DNA of 64,000 bases from Alteromonas abrolhosensis (GCF_001953635.1 NZ_MEJH01000009.1:1-64000), one strand, 5' to 3'; counted from the stretch's first letter, positions 6,540 through 15,221 are shown. Notes: generated by a model not told the origin, from the sequence alone. Translations and numbers: made by a program.

Positions 6540-9182
6540 TTAGAAGCTAATTTGGTAGTTTAGACGGTAGTCACGACCAAAGTTGTTATATAGGTCTTGG
6601 TTGTCCCACGTACCGTTAGATGAGAATACTGGATCTTCATCTGTTACGTTGTTAACAGCAAGAGTGATTGAACCGTAGTCAGCCATATCAAACGTGTAAG
6701 TTACGTTGTGGATTAACCAGCTATCAAGCTTACCAGCGATGTCGTAAGGACCAACAATAGTGTTGCCATCTGCATCTTTAGGCGCTGTTTCAAACTCAGA
6801 CGTGCTGTCTGTGTAAGTCATGTTCCAAGCAAGAGTATGCTCTTCGAAGCTCCAAACCGCAGTAGCAACTGACTTGAACTCTGGGCTACCAGACCAACCA
6901 GCGATATCCTGAACGATGCCGCCAACTTCAGTGTCGTAAGATAGTACGAATGAGTTAACGTTCTGGAAGCGGAAGTTACCGAATTCAGTTTCAAGGTTCG
7001 CATTAAGAGTAAAGTCGATACCTTCAATTTCAAAACCTGCACCGTTGAAGTAAGACGTACCAGCTTCAACTAGAACACCAGACGCCGCACGCTTAAGGTA
7101 GAAAGTCTCGTCTGAAGTATCAGTATCTACTGAAACCGCAGTGATTAGACCTGCAGCCTCGTCAGAAAGTAGGTTTTGAAGCGTTTTCGCTTGGATTACG
7201 TTATCAATCGATAGGTTGAAGTAATCAAGTTTAACACTTAGGTTGTCGTTTACATCGTAAGCAACACCAAGGTTGATGTAGTCAGAAGTTTCAGCATCTA
7301 ACTCAGAGTTAGCTGTGTAGTACGTGTCATATTGACGTTCAACAGTTGAACCATTGTTGTAGTCAATTGCATCTTCTGCAGAGAAAGTACGTGCAGCGTT
7401 TAGAAGGTCAAGACCTGGCGCACGGAAAGACTCAGAGTAAGAACCACGAAGTACTAGGCCATCTGCAACTTCCCAACGAGCAGATACTGCTGGAGATAAT
7501 TTGCTACCAAAATCAGAGTAATCATCGTAACGTGCTTTGATGTTTAGCTCTACAGTGTCAGATACTGGAAGTACAGATTCGAAGAAGAAAGCTGTTACAT
7601 CACGGTCACCCATAGATGAGTTACCTGCAGAACCACCGATTAGACCAGCTTCAGACTGACCGTCATAGATGTCAGCGTAAGTCTGTTCAAAGAACTCAGC
7701 ACCGAAGTAGTGTGCAACCATACCACCAGGTAGTTCGAACATGTCGAAACCGATACCTGCATAGTACTGGTGGAAGCGTGAGCTAGACTCTTGAAGGGTT
7801 GTTGCTTTCATGTTTGCAACGCCTTCGTCTGAACCTAGGTCGATACCATTTTGCTCGTTGTAAGCAAGACCTGAGTAAGACAGGTAGTACTGACCTACAG
7901 ACTTGTTGTCAGCCATGTTGAAGTGGTAGTAAACTTCCCACTCAGCATTGTTCCAGTCTAGCATACCGCGAAGACCAGTTGTGTAATCTTGGTTGTAGTC
8001 GTCTACGTTACCGTCACGAGTACCGATACCAACCCAACGGAATAAACCGTACGCGCCATCAACACCGTAAGGGTTGTGTGGGTTGTCAGCTGACATGTTT
8101 TCCCATGCCGCAGCAGGTGGAGCGTAACGACCGAATGAAGAGTTTTGAACAACCATTGCTTGACCGAACCACTCAACATCTTCCATTACTTCGTAATCGG
8201 CACTTACATACAGTGTGTTACGGTCAATTGATGCTGTGTTGTAAGACACGTTAGCAAACGCATACATACAGTACTCAGAACCTTCGCCCCAATCTTCGTC
8301 AGCGTCTACGCGACGGAATGTATCTTCGCCGTATTCAGAGATTAGGCTATCACAAAGAAGTGAAGGCTGAGCTTCTGAGAAGTCTGGAGACAATACTGTT
8401 GCACCGAAGTAAGACCAACCTACAGTATCTGCAGTGTAAGCTTGGATATCGCCGTCGCCGTCGAAGTCACCAATTTTTGCTTTAGTGTAATCACGATCTG
8501 CATCAGAAATACCTTCACGACGCTGGTGATCGAATGAGAACGTTACGTTACCTTTGTCGTTAGAAATACCGCCAACAACAGAGAATTCAGAAGAAGTAGT
8601 ACCTTCGTCTTGGTCACGCATACCCGCGCCAATGTTGAAAGTTAGACCTTCGAAGTTGTCTTTAAGGATGATGTTTACAACACCAGCCATCGCGTCAGAA
8701 CCATAGATAGAAGATGCACCTTCAGTCATGATATCGATACGCTCAACCGCAGCCATTGGAATAGCGTTAAGGTTTGCAGAAGCACCACCTAGCGTAGGTG
8801 AGCCAGGGAAACGACGACCGTTTAGAAGTACTAGTGTACGACGAGAACCAGCACCACGAAGGTTGATTGTAGCTTGTGACTGTGCAGAACTACCTGAACG
8901 CTCAGAGAATGAACCGAAAGAGTTTAGTGAGCTTGAACGCAGCGCGTCAGCAACAGTAAAGTCACCTTCTAGTTTAATATCAGCAGCTGTAATTGAAACA
9001 ACTGGAGCAGCGCCTTCTAGGTCAGTACGCTTGATACGTGATCCTGTTACTTCGATTTTTTCAACAGCAACAGCTTCTTGCTCTTCCTGTGCGTGAACTG
9101 CACCAGAAAATGAGAAAGCGGACGCAGCACTAAACGCGCACGCTAGCTTGACTGATTTAGCCAGCTTAGAATTTGTAAACAT
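6540..9182 (-). CDS. TonB-dependent outer-membrane receptor (large, OAR/CirA-like group)
   Basis: 880 residues with a signal peptide ending VHAQ and a TonB-box-like IEVTGSRI near residue 45. The plug domain contains LRGAGSRRTLVLLNGRRFPG and YGSDAMAGVVNIILK. A C-terminal beta-barrel ends in Phe (YQISF), as outer-membrane proteins do. TonB would drive uptake of an unknown substrate, perhaps peptides or an organic compound; no substrate can be read from sequence. The gene stands alone, with its own terminator and a long AT-rich upstream region. It depends on a working TonB, while the linked tonB is broken. Confidence 0.9.
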   Translation of the reverse strand: MFTNSKLAKSVKLACAFSAASAFSFSGAVHAQEEQEAVAVEKIEVTGSRIKRTDLEGAAPVVSITAADIKLEGDFTVADALRSSSLNSFGSFSERSGSSAQSQATINLRGAGSRRTLVLLNGRRFPGSPTLGGASANLNAIPMAAVERIDIMTEGASSIYGSDAMAGVVNIILKDNFEGLTFNIGAGMRDQDEGTTSSEFSVVGGISNDKGNVTFSFDHQRREGISDADRDYTKAKIGDFDGDGDIQAYTADTVGWSYFGATVLSPDFSEAQPSLLCDSLISEYGEDTFRRVDADEDWGEGSEYCMYAFANVSYNTASIDRNTLYVSADYEVMEDVEWFGQAMVVQNSSFGRYAPPAAAWENMSADNPHNPYGVDGAYGLFRWVGIGTRDGNVDDYNQDYTTGLRGMLDWNNAEWEVYYHFNMADNKSVGQYYLSYSGLAYNEQNGIDLGSDEGVANMKATTLQESSSRFHQYYAGIGFDMFELPGGMVAHYFGAEFFEQTYADIYDGQSEAGLIGGSAGNSSMGDRDVTAFFFESVLPVSDTVELNIKARYDDYSDFGSKLSPAVSARWEVADGLVLRGSYSESFRAPGLDLLNAARTFSAEDAIDYNNGSTVERQYDTYYTANSELDAETSDYINLGVAYDVNDNLSVKLDYFNLSIDNVIQAKTLQNLLSDEAAGLITAVSVDTDTSDETFYLKRAASGVLVEAGTSYFNGAGFEIEGIDFTLNANLETEFGNFRFQNVNSFVLSYDTEVGGIVQDIAGWSGSPEFKSVATAVWSFEEHTLAWNMTYTDSTSEFETAPKDADGNTIVGPYDIAGKLDSWLIHNVTYTFDMADYGSITLAVNNVTDEDPVFSSNGTWDNQDLYNNFGRDYRLNYQISF

Positions 9183-9696
9183 GTATTGTCTCCCTGGACT
9201 TGAAAATACGTTTTAGCATTTCGAGCATCGTCTTTATAACGATTTATTATTAGTAAGGCTTTGGACCTCATATTGATAATAAACACAAGCTCAATTCAGG
9301 GTCAATAAGGATCAGATAAACGGTTCGGAAAAGTTCAATTTTTTTTTATTAGGTTTTATGAAACATGTAATTAATTTGCTACAAAATCGCAAATAAACAA
9401 ATAAAAACAACAATTTAGACAACAACAAAAATAGTTAAATTTTTTTTGTTTGTTTTTTGTACCACCCTACTTTACAGGTTATTTATCACTCTTTTTCAGG
9501 TCGTTTTTTGTACCGTGAAATCAAATTATCGGAGTTTGAAATAAGTATTAATTTTTGCTTAATGATATTGACGCTAGTTTTCAGACTCGGGAGTGGAAAA
9601 TTCAACACTCTACCTTAGAATCACAGTCTTCAAGAATACCGGAAATGTAAGTTAAGCATTCCCGGTTTTCACACGGCACATATTCTCGGTCAATAC
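9183..9696. other. long AT-rich intergenic region upstream of the TonB receptor
   Basis: About 510 bases without a gene. It contains several T and A tracts and an exact 12-bp direct repeat, GTTTTTTGTACC, at 9452-9463 and 9503-9514 (51 bases apart). The receptor promoter should be here, on the minus strand. The repeat could be an operator, but no known regulator motif is recognised. Confidence 0.5.
9638..9666 (-). terminator. possible weak terminator after tryptophan dioxygenase
   Basis: Ten-base arms ACCGGAAATG and CATTCCCGGT pair with one G-U wobble and a nine-base loop. The hairpin lies about 30 bases beyond the kynA stop on the minus strand. Only a mixed TATTCTTG follows, so it is a weak intrinsic terminator at best. 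Confidence 0.35.
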
Positions 9697-10785
9697 TTAC
9701 TGCAAATAAAACCCTAGTCGCCTTCTTACAGGTTCAGGCAATTCTGGCAGCGCACTTTTCGGCAATAAGAATGTTGCCATGTTAAAAAAGTCCAAATAGA
9801 TGCGGTTAGACTCAGTGGTCTTCTTTAAATAATGATGTCCCGAAGAACCACCCGTGCCTATTTTAGTACCAAGCATTCGCTGAACCATCATTGCATGGCG
9901 ATAGCGCCAAATAGTCAGTTGTTCATCAATTTCGGTTAACGCAGTAATAAGTTGAAACGGTAGATTGAAAATTGGCTCTTCTGAGTACTGCTTTATAAAT
10001 AGTGCAGAAAGCAATGCTTTATGACTTAGGCGGAATTTGCCCTCCCCCCTCAGCGTTTCAAATTTTGCATCGTCAAATAAAGCATCAAAGTTTTCTATGG
10101 TTGCTTGTAAGTCTTTGAGCTCCTGTCGTCTCTCTGACTCTGACAGCATGTCACTGGTTGAAATGGTGTGATGATCGTCCTTCAACATTTCATCGGCAGC
10201 ATTTTTATAGTATTGCCAAAAATCGAAACCTTCTGTTTTTAAAAGCGGCATTCTAGATAGCCACTTATCGACCAGCTCAAACAAACTAGGTTTGCTTTCA
10301 AGCGTTTCCAATAAAGCTCTGTCTTTATCAGTCAACCGGTTATAGAAGCTTTGTTTATCGAAGTCGATTCTGAAATCACGCTTCAAACCAAGCGATATTT
10401 CAAGGCGTTTAAATTGGATACTTTGAAAGCCAGATGCTGGCACCAGGTAATCTCTGAACGACAAAAACTGCTGTGGTGTCATTGTTTCCATGATCGCAAT
10501 TTGGTCATTCATCAAACTTTGAATTTGTATTACCCGCTGCAAGCGGTGCACAACTAGTGTTAGCTGCTGATCTTTCACCGTTTCCTGATTGAAAGTATCA
10601 ATGACTGCATTGAGTTCATGAAGGACCTGTTTAAACCAGAGTTCGTAAACTTGGTGGACAATAATAAACAGCATTTCTTCATGCGCCGCGTCACCGTATT
10701 TCTCACTCTGTAAATCTTGTGCCCCCAGTATTTTATCAAGCTGTAGGTAATCACCGTAGTAGCAGGGCTCTATATTCTTTTTCAT
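9697..10785 (-). CDS. kynA: tryptophan 2,3-dioxygenase
   Basis: A heme enzyme that opens the indole ring of L-tryptophan with O2 to give N-formylkynurenine, the first step of the kynurenine pathway. Family signatures are HEEMLFIIVHQVYELWFKQ near residues 35-54 and RYRHAMMVQRMLGTKIGTGG near 290-310, including the conserved histidines and the GTGGSSG substrate loop. At 362 residues it is longer than most bacterial enzymes (under 300) and closer in size to animal TDOs. No other kynurenine gene is adjacent. The gene appears monocistronic and is transcribed away from comFB. Confidence 0.93.
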   Translation of the reverse strand: MKKNIEPCYYGDYLQLDKILGAQDLQSEKYGDAAHEEMLFIIVHQVYELWFKQVLHELNAVIDTFNQETVKDQQLTLVVHRLQRVIQIQSLMNDQIAIMETMTPQQFLSFRDYLVPASGFQSIQFKRLEISLGLKRDFRIDFDKQSFYNRLTDKDRALLETLESKPSLFELVDKWLSRMPLLKTEGFDFWQYYKNAADEMLKDDHHTISTSDMLSESERRQELKDLQATIENFDALFDDAKFETLRGEGKFRLSHKALLSALFIKQYSEEPIFNLPFQLITALTEIDEQLTIWRYRHAMMVQRMLGTKIGTGGSSGHHYLKKTTESNRIYLDFFNMATFLLPKSALPELPEPVRRRLGFYLQ

Positions 10786-11022
10786 GTCGTTCTTGCCTTA
10801 TTGCTTTGTTTATCTTTGTAATTCTATCACCGTCACCTCGACATCCACAGAATACAAGCTATACATTATAGGGATATATAGCCATGGCCCGTGTTGTATC
10901 ACTTAACGTGTATAAAAATGTGTCCATCTAGAAAGGTAAACGGCTGCTCTATCTGCGTAGCTACCTCGTACAACACAACAGGTCAACGAACGGCGCTAAC
11001 AAAAATTATAAGGGGAATGAAT

Positions 11023-11304
11023 ATGAAACTTGATGACGATATCCACAACTATTATGAACACCTAGTATTAGAAAGAATTAGCAAGCTTGGGCTTGATACC
11101 ACGAAAAGCCCTGATTACTTAGCTGATTTGTGCTGCCTTGCGTTAAACCAAGTTCCACCACGTTATATTCGGTATGAAGTTGATATGGCTTTTTACTTAC
11201 CGCAAAGCGAGCGTAATCAAATGGAAATGAACGTTGAGCACGCGATCAGTAAAGCACTTAAGTATTTAGATGAAACTGAGAAATCTAAGAAAGATGAGGA
11301 TTAG
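11023..11304 (+). CDS. ComFB-family protein
   Basis: A 93-residue protein whose core DLCCLALNQVPPRYIRYEVD matches the ComFB family (named from a Bacillus competence operon; function unknown, with nucleotide-messenger binding reported for some cyanobacterial members). The ATG at 11023 is chosen because AGGGG lies seven bases upstream; an ATG six bases earlier is too close to it. It converges on the 4.5S RNA gene with a gap of seven bases and has no terminator of its own, so its transcript may run into antisense of ffs. Confidence 0.8.
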   Translation: MKLDDDIHNYYEHLVLERISKLGLDTTKSPDYLADLCCLALNQVPPRYIRYEVDMAFYLPQSERNQMEMNVEHAISKALKYLDETEKSKKDED

Positions 11305-11311
11305 GAGGTTT

Positions 11312-11423
11312 GGGTGGCGGGCCTCCAGCCACATCCCGGCACATGAGTCGTCTGCTGCGGCTGCTCCCTTCCAGGCCTGACCGGGTTCACAGAGTATCAT
11401 TGCGGGAGGACCAAAAGCCCACC
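11312..11423 (-). ncRNA. ffs: 4.5S RNA of the signal recognition particle
   Basis: On the minus strand the sequence closely follows E. coli 4.5S RNA. It has the conserved tip CAGGCCTGGAAGGGAGCAGC with the GGAAG-type tetraloop and Ffh-binding internal loop, flanked by CTCCCGCAATG, GTGCCGGGATGT and the closing arms GGTGGGC / GCCCGCC, with ACCC at the 3' end. Length is about 112 nt, close to the E. coli 114 nt. It binds Ffh for co-translational targeting of membrane proteins. A promoter about 55 bases upstream implies a 5' leader that must be trimmed, probably by RNase P. Confidence 0.95.
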
Positions 11424-11477
11424 ATAGAAAATCGCATTCAAAGCAAAGTCATTTGCCCCTGCTTGACTGCGGGGCGC

Positions 11478-11506
11478 ATTATGACTATTTGGTTCAGAGT
11501 TTTCAA
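11478..11506 (-). promoter_or_regulatory. stable-RNA promoter for ffs
   Basis: On the minus strand: -35 TTGAAA (11506-11501), 17-base spacer, -10 CATAAT (11483-11478), then the GC-rich discriminator GCGCCCCGC. Such discriminators mark stringently controlled rRNA and tRNA promoters. The -35 overlaps the end of the Leu/Phe dehydrogenase gene. The discriminator and start region are nearly identical to the tRNA promoter at 31548. Confidence 0.75.
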
Positions 11507-12561
11507 CCCTTTAAAGAAAATCTCTCTTCAGCAATAAGGTTTGCTACACGGTTAGTGGCCGCCCCTTCTTGCTCTGCACGAGTATAAATTTCTTTAAGTG
11601 TCTCACCGATTTGCTCAATGTGTGCGCGTAATGCTTCGTTAGAACTTGATTCCATGCGCTGATGGAAGATATCAATAACCCCACCGGCGTTAATTACGTA
11701 GTCTGGCGCGTACAAAATACCGCGTTGCTGAAGCAACTCGCCAATATCTTCACGTGCCAGTTGATTATTTGCAGCGCCAGCAATGACCTTAGCTTTAATT
11801 TCAGGCAATGATAGGTCGTTAATGGCCGCACCCAATGCACACGGCGCAAGCACGTCAACGTCTAAACTTAAAATTTCCTCTGGTGCTACCGCTGTTGCGC
11901 CAAATTCAGACACAGCTTTTTCAACGCCTTCAGGATAGATATCCGCAACGTAAAGCTTCGCACCGTGTTCATGTAAATGCTTTGCAAGACGGTAGCCAAC
12001 GTGCCCCATGCCTTGAATAGCAACACTGACGCCATCAAGGCTACGCTTCAAACCGTACTCTACCGTTGCCTTTAATCCCACAAACACACCATATGCTGTA
12101 GACGGTGCTGGGTTTCCATCTGGTACTTCGCCTGCGTAATGATACTTAGCGTGAATGCCGGCTATATAATCAGACTCGGTTGCCATTGTTTGCAAATCCG
12201 TTACTGAGATACCCGAATCTTCCGCGGTAAAATACTTTCCGCCTAATGACTCTACAAATTTGCCCATTGCTTTCATCATTTCTGGTGTTTTGGCTTTTCG
12301 AGGATCACCGATAATGACTGATTTACCACCACCAAGCTCTAAGTTAGCCATAGCAGCTTTATATGTCATACCTTTTGATAATCTCAGTACATCGGTTAGC
12401 GCTTCACTACTATTCACGTAAGGCCACATACGACAACCACCAAGAGCGGGACCCAGGTTGGTGTTGTGTACAGCAATAATGGCACTTAGGCCCGCCTTCT
12501 CGTCATGATAAAACGCAACGTGTTCATGATTATTGAACTCTGGGTGATCAAAAACTGACAT
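11503..12561 (-). CDS. Leu/Phe/Val dehydrogenase (ELFV family)
   Basis: 352 residues. NAD-dependent oxidative deamination of a branched-chain or aromatic amino acid to the 2-oxo acid. The catalytic region GMTYKAAMANLELGGGKSVI holds Lys68 and Lys80, equivalent to the substrate-binding and catalytic lysines of leucine and phenylalanine dehydrogenases. The Rossmann motif GMGHVG follows near residue 184. The N-terminal GGCRMWPY loop is typical of the leucine/phenylalanine group. Divergent from an Lrp-type regulator over a palindrome-rich intergenic region, so it is probably controlled by that protein and amino-acid supply. Leu versus Phe preference cannot be told from sequence. Confidence 0.88.
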   Translation of the reverse strand: MSVFDHPEFNNHEHVAFYHDEKAGLSAIIAVHNTNLGPALGGCRMWPYVNSSEALTDVLRLSKGMTYKAAMANLELGGGKSVIIGDPRKAKTPEMMKAMGKFVESLGGKYFTAEDSGISVTDLQTMATESDYIAGIHAKYHYAGEVPDGNPAPSTAYGVFVGLKATVEYGLKRSLDGVSVAIQGMGHVGYRLAKHLHEHGAKLYVADIYPEGVEKAVSEFGATAVAPEEILSLDVDVLAPCALGAAINDLSLPEIKAKVIAGAANNQLAREDIGELLQQRGILYAPDYVINAGGVIDIFHQRMESSSNEALRAHIEQIGETLKEIYTRAEQEGAATNRVANLIAEERFSLKG

Positions 12562-12869
12562 ATTTTCCCTATTAATACTGTAGTGAGTTAAAGCCTACCC
12601 AAGGTGAAGCTGTCACGAAAACAAAACGCCGCTCATTTGGGATGATGTGAGAGTCTGAAGATGATTTGCGATACACTTATCAGCCTCGCAAAGATCAGCA
12701 ACATTTTGCCAAGTGTATCCGATTGTTTTGAGGACAGGCCTTGCAAAGTTTGTTAATGAAATTTACAAACTGAAATACAATAGATTTGAATACAATTTTT
12801 CTAGGACAGCTATCCTAGAATTTTTTTTGATATATAATAAACATCATAAAAACGACGGAAACAGTGTTA
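12562..12869. promoter_or_regulatory. divergent control region between Leu/Phe dehydrogenase and the Lrp-type gene
   Basis: About 300 bases with three separate dyads. GATACACTT (12670-12678) is matched by AAGTGTATC (12711-12719). GTTTGTTAA pairs with TTTACAAAC (12748-12770). TTCTAGGA pairs with TCCTAGAA (12799-12820). A -10-like TATAAT for the regulator lies at 12833-12838, just beyond the last dyad. The layout suits multi-site binding by an Lrp-family octamer. Confidence 0.55.
12799..12820. promoter_or_regulatory. candidate operator of the Lrp-type regulator (perfect palindrome)
   Basis: TTCTAGGA and TCCTAGAA form perfect 8-bp arms around CAGCTA. The dyad covers the expected -35 position of the regulator's promoter (TATAAT at 12833), so autorepression is likely. 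It does not resemble the E. coli Lrp consensus, so the assignment rests on position and symmetry. Confidence 0.5.
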
Positions 12870-13337
12870 ATGAAATTGGATAAATTTGACCGTGAGATTT
12901 TGCGCGTACTTCAGCAAGACGCCACGGTGTCGATGGCGGATTTGAGCCAGCGTGTAGGATTGTCGCACACCCCGTGCTGGAGACGTGTCAAACGTATGGA
13001 AGCCGATGGCATTATTCTGGGGAAAGTTACATTACTCAACAGTAAGAAACTTAATCTAGGCGTATCAGTCTTTATTTATGTTACGTTAAAAAACCATGAT
13101 GGTGACTCACTTACTGATTTTGAAAATGCGGTTCAAAATATCGATGAAATCGTGGAATGCCATACCACCAGCGGTGAAAAAGACTACCTATTAAAAGTGA
13201 TAGTAGAAAGTATTGAAGAATACGAATTCTTGCTCAAAACGAAATTGACTCACCTACCTCTTGTTGACCACCTAAGCTCAACCTTCGCATTAAAACAGGT
13301 GAAAAACACCACAGAGCTACCTATCAAGCGCCAATAA
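12870..13337 (+). CDS. Lrp/AsnC-family transcriptional regulator
   Basis: 155 residues. N-terminal winged helix with LDKFDREILRVLQQDATVSM and VGLSHTPCWRRVKRMEADGI, then the RAM (ACT-like) ligand domain from about residue 65 with ECHTTSGEKDYLLKV. Such proteins act as octamers that sense amino acids. Divergent orientation from Leu/Phe/Val dehydrogenase suggests that gene is the main target, as with BkdR or AldR types. The ATG at 12870 is preferred to the GTG at 12864 because GGAA is spaced nine bases before the ATG. Confidence 0.88.
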   Translation: MKLDKFDREILRVLQQDATVSMADLSQRVGLSHTPCWRRVKRMEADGIILGKVTLLNSKKLNLGVSVFIYVTLKNHDGDSLTDFENAVQNIDEIVECHTTSGEKDYLLKVIVESIEEYEFLLKTKLTHLPLVDHLSSTFALKQVKNTTELPIKRQ

Positions 13338-13347
13338 CCTGAATAAT

Positions 13348-13376
13348 GGGGTCAGAGTACATTATTACTCTGCCCC
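13348..13376. terminator. hairpin between convergent genes, REP-like or terminator
   Basis: GGGGTCAGAGTA and TACTCTGCCCC form an imperfect 11-bp stem (one bulged T) between the convergent lrp-type and maiA genes, followed by TCTT on the plus strand. It may end both transcripts. The GGGGTCAGAGTA wording also resembles REP-type palindromes mobilised by RAYT transposases, and a related half-site occurs at 15294. Confidence 0.5.
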
Positions 13377-13382
13377 TCTTAC

Positions 13383-14036
13383 TCAAACTGCGTCTATTTG
13401 ATTTTCCGGCTTAGCCAACTCGAATGCGCTTAGCTCGTTACAGTTTTTCGCAATCTTACTAATTAAAGGGTAGCGACTCATATCAACGTTGAAACGCTGC
13501 GCATTGTACACTTGAGGTACTAGGCAAACATCTGCAAGCGTAACATTAAAGTCAAAGCAGTACTTACCCGCTTGAGTCTGAAGGCGCTTTTCAATGCCGT
13601 CAAATCCTAGCGTTATCCAGTGTGCTGCCCACCTGGCCACGTCGTCTTGAGAGGCATCAAAGTTTCCTTTTAGCGCATTCAGCACACGCAGATTACCGAT
13701 AGGCTGAATATCACACGCGATATCTTGTGCTAACGCTCTGACTCGTGCTCGCTCTGTTCGATGTTCAGGAACAAGCTGATGCTCACCATCGTATCTTTCA
13801 TCAAGATACTCAATTATCGCCAAAGACTGATTGAGAATTATATCTTCGTCTTCGTCGACCAGTGTGGGAACAAGGTGCGCTGGGTTTAATCGCGTATAAT
13901 CGCTGCTATGCTGCTCGCCCCCGTTATTTACTAAATGTACAGGTACGTATTCGTACTCAACACCTTTTAAATTTAGCGCTATGCGCACACGATACGAAGC
14001 AGTTGAACGCCAATAGCCGTAAAGTTTTATACTCAT
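13383..14036 (-). CDS. maiA: maleylacetoacetate isomerase (zeta-class glutathione transferase)
   Basis: 217 residues. Isomerises 4-maleylacetoacetate to 4-fumarylacetoacetate in tyrosine/homogentisate breakdown, using glutathione. The zeta-class motif STASYRVRIALNLKG near residues 11-25 contains the active serine and cysteine-equivalent position, and NQSLAIIEYLDERY binds glutathione. The start at 14036 gives the normal family length; an upstream start 51 bases earlier adds residues that do not fit. It lies behind fah in the same direction with a hairpin between, so the two form a likely operon. Confidence 0.93.
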   Translation of the reverse strand: MSIKLYGYWRSTASYRVRIALNLKGVEYEYVPVHLVNNGGEQHSSDYTRLNPAHLVPTLVDEDEDIILNQSLAIIEYLDERYDGEHQLVPEHRTERARVRALAQDIACDIQPIGNLRVLNALKGNFDASQDDVARWAAHWITLGFDGIEKRLQTQAGKYCFDFNVTLADVCLVPQVYNAQRFNVDMSRYPLISKIAKNCNELSAFELAKPENQIDAV

Positions 14037-14115
14037 GGTACTACCACACTTGTCAAACGTTACAATTAGGGCTATCAAACTTTGCAATGGTTTGAAGTTT
14101 AATGGCCCTTAATAA

Positions 14116-14186
14116 GAATAGTGTGTAATACGACATCGTGCTTGCTTAGTAAGCCTATTTACCCAACCACAATGTCGTTACTATTC
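14116..14186 (-). other. hairpin in the fah-maiA gap
   Basis: Two stacked stems face each other. The outer pair is GAATAGT (14116-14122) with ACTATTC (14180-14186). The inner pair is ACGACATCGTG (14130-14140) with CACAATGTCGT (14168-14178), which has one mismatch. A short GCTT-AAGC hairpin lies in the loop. No T run follows. It could attenuate or stabilise the fah-maiA message, or be a relic palindromic element. Confidence 0.55.
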
Positions 14187-14210
14187 ACTCAAATGTTCAC
14201 GTCTAGCGTT

Positions 14211-15221
14211 TTAGCTAAGCGGTTTAACCTGCTGGTCGATAGCGCCAAAAACAGAGTTGCCTTCTTTGTCCAGCATTTCTATGCGAATGCGATCACCAAA
14301 CTGCATAAAGGGTGTAGAAGGTTTGCCGTCACGGATGGTTTCAATCATGCGCACTTCAGCAATACACGAATAACCAACACCACCTTCAGCAATGGCCGAA
14401 CCATGGTCAGTACCTTGTTTATTAGACACAGTGCCTGAGCCTATGATTGCGCCTGCACCTAGATTTCTGCTCTTCGCAGCATGCGCAACTAGCTGACCGA
14501 AATCAAACGTCATGTCTTGGCCCGCTTCAGGCTTACCGAACAATTCACCGTTGTAAGTAGAGCGCAAAGGTAAATGCACTTTACTGTCTTTCCATGCATC
14601 ACCTAGTTCGTCTGGAGTTACAGCAACTGGCGAAAAGCTCGAAGCTGGTTTTGATTGAAAGAAGCCAAACCCTTTTGCCAACTCGCCCGGAATTAGTCCT
14701 CTAAGTGATACATCGTTAACTAACATGATAAGTCGAATGCGCTCAGCAGCTTGCTCTGGCGTGCACGCCATAGGAACATCATCAGTAACAACGGCAACTT
14801 CACCTTCAAAATCAATGCCCCAGTCATCACTTGGAAGTATGATGTCATCTTCAGGTCCAATAAAGTCATCAGAACCACCTTGATACATTAATGGATCGGT
14901 CCAAAAGCTTTCTGGCATTTCAGCATTACGTGCCTTTCTCACCAATTCCACATGATTTACATAAGCGCTTCCATCAGCCCACTGGTACGCTCTAGGCAAA
15001 GGAGACTCACAGCGAGATGCATCAAATGGCACGCTGTCACAGGCATTATCATTTAACGCTTGGTATTTCATCTGCAGTTGAGGAGCAACTTCTTTCCAAT
15101 TATCCAATGCGTCTTGCATGGTTTTGGCAATGTCCTGTGCACTGCACGCTCGAGAAAGATCCTTCGACACTACCATTAGGCAGCCATCTCGGGTTTCATT
15201 CTTATAGGTAGCTAATTTCAT
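14211..15221 (-). CDS. fumarylacetoacetase-family hydrolase
   Basis: 336 residues. Predicted to split 4-fumarylacetoacetate into fumarate and acetoacetate, the last step of tyrosine catabolism. The FAH C-terminal fold is shown by DFEGEVAVVTDDVP with metal-binding acidic residues, LVNDVSLRGLIPGEL, and NLGAGAIIGSGTVSNKQGT. It pairs with maiA downstream and lies under two candidate PhhR boxes. Earlier enzymes (HPPD, homogentisate dioxygenase) are not in the window. Confidence 0.9.
   Translation of the reverse strand: MKLATYKNETRDGCLMVVSKDLSRACSAQDIAKTMQDALDNWKEVAPQLQMKYQALNDNACDSVPFDASRCESPLPRAYQWADGSAYVNHVELVRKARNAEMPESFWTDPLMYQGGSDDFIGPEDDIILPSDDWGIDFEGEVAVVTDDVPMACTPEQAAERIRLIMLVNDVSLRGLIPGELAKGFGFFQSKPASSFSPVAVTPDELGDAWKDSKVHLPLRSTYNGELFGKPEAGQDMTFDFGQLVAHAAKSRNLGAGAIIGSGTVSNKQGTDHGSAIAEGGVGYSCIAEVRMIETIRDGKPSTPFMQFGDRIRIEMLDKEGNSVFGAIDQQVKPLS

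Noticed and set aside
11310-11537. A 75-codon plus-strand reading frame over the 4.5S RNA gene
   Set aside because: It is antisense to ffs and its promoter; no ribosome site and no protein similarity recognised.
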